Shown in pieces: positions 5,021 through 7,148 of a stretch of DNA of 7,148 bases. A model generated the notes under the pieces. It ran no database searches. It saw only the letters and a program-made list of their open reading frames with translations, and was not told the DNA's origin. Position 1 is the first letter of the stretch, and each line of letters begins with the position of its first letter. The position numbers and the translations under genes are program-made. This stretch comes from Chloroflexota bacterium (lineage in GTDB: Bacteria; Chloroflexota; Anaerolineae; UBA1429), in the NCBI GenBank assembly GCA_012513725.1, contig JAAZBQ010000331.1, forward strand, positions 1-7,148, given 5' to 3'.

Positions 5021-6307
5021 CTAGCGCAGGTACAACTCGATGACCGGGACGGTGACGTCGGGCTGCACGACGGGCAGTTCCAGCGTCAGGACGTCCTCGG
5101 GTACCGCCTCGTGGTGCGATGGGCGCGGCGGGACCATCTTGACCTCCGAGGCGTCGTTCAGGAGCTGGGCGTATGCGACCTTGCCGGCCAGCCCGTCCAG
5201 GTGCAGGTGGCGGATGGGCCAGGCAAAGACGTGGACGTACAGCCGGTTCGTTTCCGGGTTGTAGGTCAGGCGGCAGTCTTGCGGGGTCGTATAGCCCTCC
5301 GGCGCCTGGGTGCAACCATAGATGGAGCGGCCGTGCCGGCGCATCCACTCGCCCATCCCCTGGAGCCGATCCAGCGCCCGGGCGTCAAACTCCCCGCGGG
5401 CCGTGGGCCCCACGTTCAGTAGGAGGTTGCCGCCTTTGCTCACCGTGTCGATCAGCATCCGCGTCAGCTGGCCGACGCTCTTCCAGGTGGATTCGTCGCG
5501 GTGGTAGCCCCAGGATCCCGAGAAGGTCTGGCAGGTCTCCCACAGGACACGCTGCCCGTTCACCCGCACCCAGTCGCGGACCATGAACTGCTCCGGGGTC
5601 TTGACGTCCCAGCCCCAGTCGGTGTCCAGGAGGTCCAGCCGGTCGTTGATCAGCACCTGGGGCTGCAACTCGCGCACTAGGCGCACCAGCCCCTCCGAGT
5701 CCCAATCCTCGTGGCCCTTGCCGTCGTCGCCGGGGTAGGAGAAATCGAAGAAGAGATAGTCGATCTGGCCGAACTGGGTCAGGAGCTCGCGCACCTGGGC
5801 GTGCAGGAACTCGCGGTACGCCGCCATGTCGCGACCCGCCGCCGCGGCGCGGGCCTCGGCATCATCGCGCTGCGGATGGACCCGATCGATGGGGAACTCG
5901 GGGTGGTGCCAGTCGATCAGCGAATGGTAGAACCCCACCCGCAGTCCCTCAGCGCGGAACGCCTCCACCATGGGGCCCAAGAGGTCCCGGCCGTAGGGCG
6001 TGTTGGTCACCTTGTAGTCGGTATGGGCGGAATCCCACAGGCAAAAGCCCTCGTGGTGCTTGGTGGTGACGACGAAGTACGTCATCCCCGCCTCGCGCGC
6101 GGCCCGCGCCCAGGCGCGCGGATCGTACAGGTCGGGGTCGAAATGCTGGAAATAGGGCAGGTAATCGGCGTCCGTCAGCCGCTCGCGGTTCTTGATCCAC
6201 TCGTGACGGGCGGGCAGGGCGTAGAGCCCCCAGTGGATGAACATGCCCAGCCGCCCCTCGACGAACCAGCTCGCATCGCCGCCGGCCGGCCGCACCGCAT
6301 CGCTCAT
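5021..6307 (-). CDS. GH29 alpha-L-fucosidase
   Basis: This 428-residue retaining exo-alpha-L-fucosidase releases L-fucose from glycan non-reducing ends. The N-terminal TIM barrel carries the GH29 hallmarks: GMFIHWG (21-27), TKHHEGFCLWDS (82-93), GFYHSLIDW (125-133), the strand IDYLFFDF (182-189) with probable nucleophile D188, WETCQTFSGSWGY (256-268) and KGGNLLLNVGP (291-301). E257 lies in the conserved WE segment, but I cannot assign the general acid/base with certainty. A C-terminal beta-sandwich of about 90 residues completes the usual length. The WET/SGSWGY form suggests a generic GH29, and linkage preference is not decidable here. There is no signal peptide, so a cytoplasmic enzyme is expected. 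An in-frame GTG at 6331 overlaps the upstream stop (GTGA), but AGGAGG placed 8 nt before ATG at 6307 fixes the shorter start. It follows the upstream hydrolase by 20 nt, certainly in the same operon. Confidence 0.95.
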   Translation of the reverse strand: MSDAVRPAGGDASWFVEGRLGMFIHWGLYALPARHEWIKNRERLTDADYLPYFQHFDPDLYDPRAWARAAREAGMTYFVVTTKHHEGFCLWDSAHTDYKVTNTPYGRDLLGPMVEAFRAEGLRVGFYHSLIDWHHPEFPIDRVHPQRDDAEARAAAAGRDMAAYREFLHAQVRELLTQFGQIDYLFFDFSYPGDDGKGHEDWDSEGLVRLVRELQPQVLINDRLDLLDTDWGWDVKTPEQFMVRDWVRVNGQRVLWETCQTFSGSWGYHRDESTWKSVGQLTRMLIDTVSKGGNLLLNVGPTARGEFDARALDRLQGMGEWMRRHGRSIYGCTQAPEGYTTPQDCRLTYNPETNRLYVHVFAWPIRHLHLDGLAGKVAYAQLLNDASEVKMVPPRPSHHEAVPEDVLTLELPVVQPDVTVPVIELYLR

Positions 6308-6315
6308 GGCGTTAC

Positions 6316-6321
6316 CCTCCT
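6316..6321 (-). promoter_or_regulatory. Consensus ribosome binding site of the GH29 gene
   Basis: A full AGGAGG on the minus strand, 8 nt before ATG at 6307, is the best ribosome site in the window. It lies inside the frame opened by the alternative GTG at 6331, so the longer start is unlikely. Confidence 0.8.
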
Positions 6322-6327
6322 GTGTCC

Positions 6328-7148
6328 TCACCGGGCGTACTCTAGGGCTACCATCTGGTGCCCGCGTACCTCGGGAATCACAAACTCCACCCGCTCGCCC
6401 CGCCGTTCGACCTCCAGCACCTGCCCGCTCGGCGCCAGGCGCACGGCGGCCACCTCCCGGCCGGGACGTACCGATACCCGCACCCCGTACAGGGGGATGA
6501 CATCCTCGATGACGTCGAAATCCTGCCCCCGGCGCTCGGGGATGTAGTGCAACAGGTGCAGCACGGCGCGGCGCTCCGCGGGCTGTTCGTTCAGCGCGGT
6601 GGTCAGGGTGCTAGGCCCCTCGTGGCGCACGAGCGGCTCCGGCAGGAGGAGGCCCAGGGCATCCAGCACCAGCGTCTTGACCCAGCGCGGGGCGTTCTGC
6701 TGATACTGGGTGAACACCGGGTGGGCCAGGTAGATGACCCGCCCGTTGCGCACTGCCGCCGGGTAGCCCCGCTCGCCGGAGGACGGCGTATGCCGGTGCG
6801 AGCAAAAGTGACGGTACGACCGCTCAAAGTAGGGCACCACCGTGCGGGCCAGCACCTCGGCCCCGGGCAGGGGCGCCACCTCCAGGCCGCGCAGGTACAT
6901 GACGTGCTCGGTGGGCGGCAGGCCCCGCCCCAGGTCGCCCTCGGGCAGGAAGAAATCGGGGCTGTACGGGGCGTCGCCGACCAGGCGCACCCCCAGGCGT
7001 TCCGTGGCAAAGGCGTCGCCCGCCGGCTTATGGCCCGCGCGGTACGAGGCGATGACGCTCCCGCCCGCCGCCAGGTAGCGCTCGAGTCTCTCGGCGAACT
7101 CGGGCGAGCAGGGGATGGCGTCGGGCAGGATGACGACCGCGTACGGCG
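6328..7148 (-). CDS. C-terminal part of a glycoside hydrolase with beta-galactosidase-trimerisation-like domain, possibly GH151 or related (5' end beyond window)
   Basis: The frame is open from the right edge to a TGA at 6328, giving 272 visible residues. The first part, beginning P-Y-A-V-V-I-L-P-D-A-I-P, then ERYLAAGGSVIASYRAG, is the Rossmann-like class-I-amidotransferase fold used as the trimerisation domain of GH42 beta-galactosidases and of GH151 alpha-L-fucosidases. The middle carries a YRHFCSHRHTPSSG segment and RVIYLAHPVFTQYQQNAP. The end (LHLLHYIPERRGQDFDVIEDVIPLYGV and a short beta-domain) resembles proteins I remember as 'beta-galactosidase trimerization domain' or 'hypothetical glycosyl hydrolase 6' proteins. 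The catalytic barrel is outside the window, so the family is a guess strengthened by the fucosidase 20 nt downstream. An internal GTG at 6990 is not the start, because the conserved fold continues upstream of it. Confidence 0.7.
   Translation of the reverse strand, partial: PYAVVILPDAIPCSPEFAERLERYLAAGGSVIASYRAGHKPAGDAFATERLGVRLVGDAPYSPDFFLPEGDLGRGLPPTEHVMYLRGLEVAPLPGAEVLARTVVPYFERSYRHFCSHRHTPSSGERGYPAAVRNGRVIYLAHPVFTQYQQNAPRWVKTLVLDALGLLLPEPLVRHEGPSTLTTALNEQPAERRAVLHLLHYIPERRGQDFDVIEDVIPLYGVRVSVRPGREVAAVRLAPSGQVLEVERRGERVEFVIPEVRGHQMVALEYAR

Noticed and set aside
3780..5024. Long plus-strand open frame (about 414 codons) opposite the UROD-family gene
   Set aside because: It ends exactly in the intergenic hairpin region and has no domain pattern. 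The opposite strand encodes a coherent URO-D fold with a good ribosome site.
4884..5348. N-terminal extension of the UROD-family frame up to 5348
   Set aside because: The extra 155 residues are proline/arginine-rich, run in another frame of the GH29 gene and cross its stop and the hairpin. ATG at 4883 has a proper ribosome site.

Overview
The window is GC-rich and dominated by a carbohydrate-catabolic gene cluster on the minus strand. It looks like a piece of a Chloroflexota genome (Anaerolineae/Caldilineae-like). The reasons are the C-terminal tail of the left-edge gene, of the type 'F-E-x-G-L-M-F-W ... V-L-Y-x-D-x-T-W-Q-x-F' that I associate with that phylum, and the gene mix (UROD-family protein, cytoplasmic glycosidases, aldo/keto reductase). 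The taxonomic call is an inference from remembered family patterns, not a search.

Layout in transcription order of the minus-strand cluster, right to left: (1) the C-terminal 272 residues of a large glycoside hydrolase with a beta-galactosidase-trimerisation-like domain, possibly GH151 or a related family, running off the right edge; (2) a GH29 alpha-L-fucosidase; (3) a gap of about 137 nt with a perfect 13-bp hairpin just after the fucosidase stop; (4) a uroporphyrinogen-decarboxylase (UROD/MtaA superfamily) protein; (5) a 218-nt gap with a sigma70-like promoter and a tandem heptamer directly upstream of its -35; (6) a GH32 beta-fructosidase; (7) an aldo/keto reductase closely resembling L-galactose / L-fucose 1-dehydrogenases; (8) a zinc-dependent medium-chain dehydrogenase resembling L-galactonate 5-dehydrogenase (LgoD/YjjN); (9) a strong, apparently bidirectional intrinsic terminator. 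At the far left, the last 36 codons of a plus-strand gene converge on that terminator.

Proposed joint function (inference): none of the complete enzymes has a visible signal peptide, so they probably act in the cytoplasm on imported fucosylated or fructosylated oligosaccharides. The fucosidase, perhaps with the upstream hydrolase, would release L-fucose (6-deoxy-L-galactose). The L-galactose/L-fucose dehydrogenase-like AKR would oxidise C1 to the lactone, and the LgoD-like dehydrogenase would oxidise the resulting aldonate. That gives a non-phosphorylative fucose/galactose route whose second step differs from the known dehydratase-based one. GH32 would deal with fructose-containing substrates. 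The UROD-family protein has no assigned role; a methyl-transfer role on methylated sugars is only a speculation.

Several long open frames exist on the opposite strand, but they are antisense shadows of these GC-rich genes and are not annotated. No tRNA, rRNA, CRISPR array, insertion sequence or transporter gene was seen.
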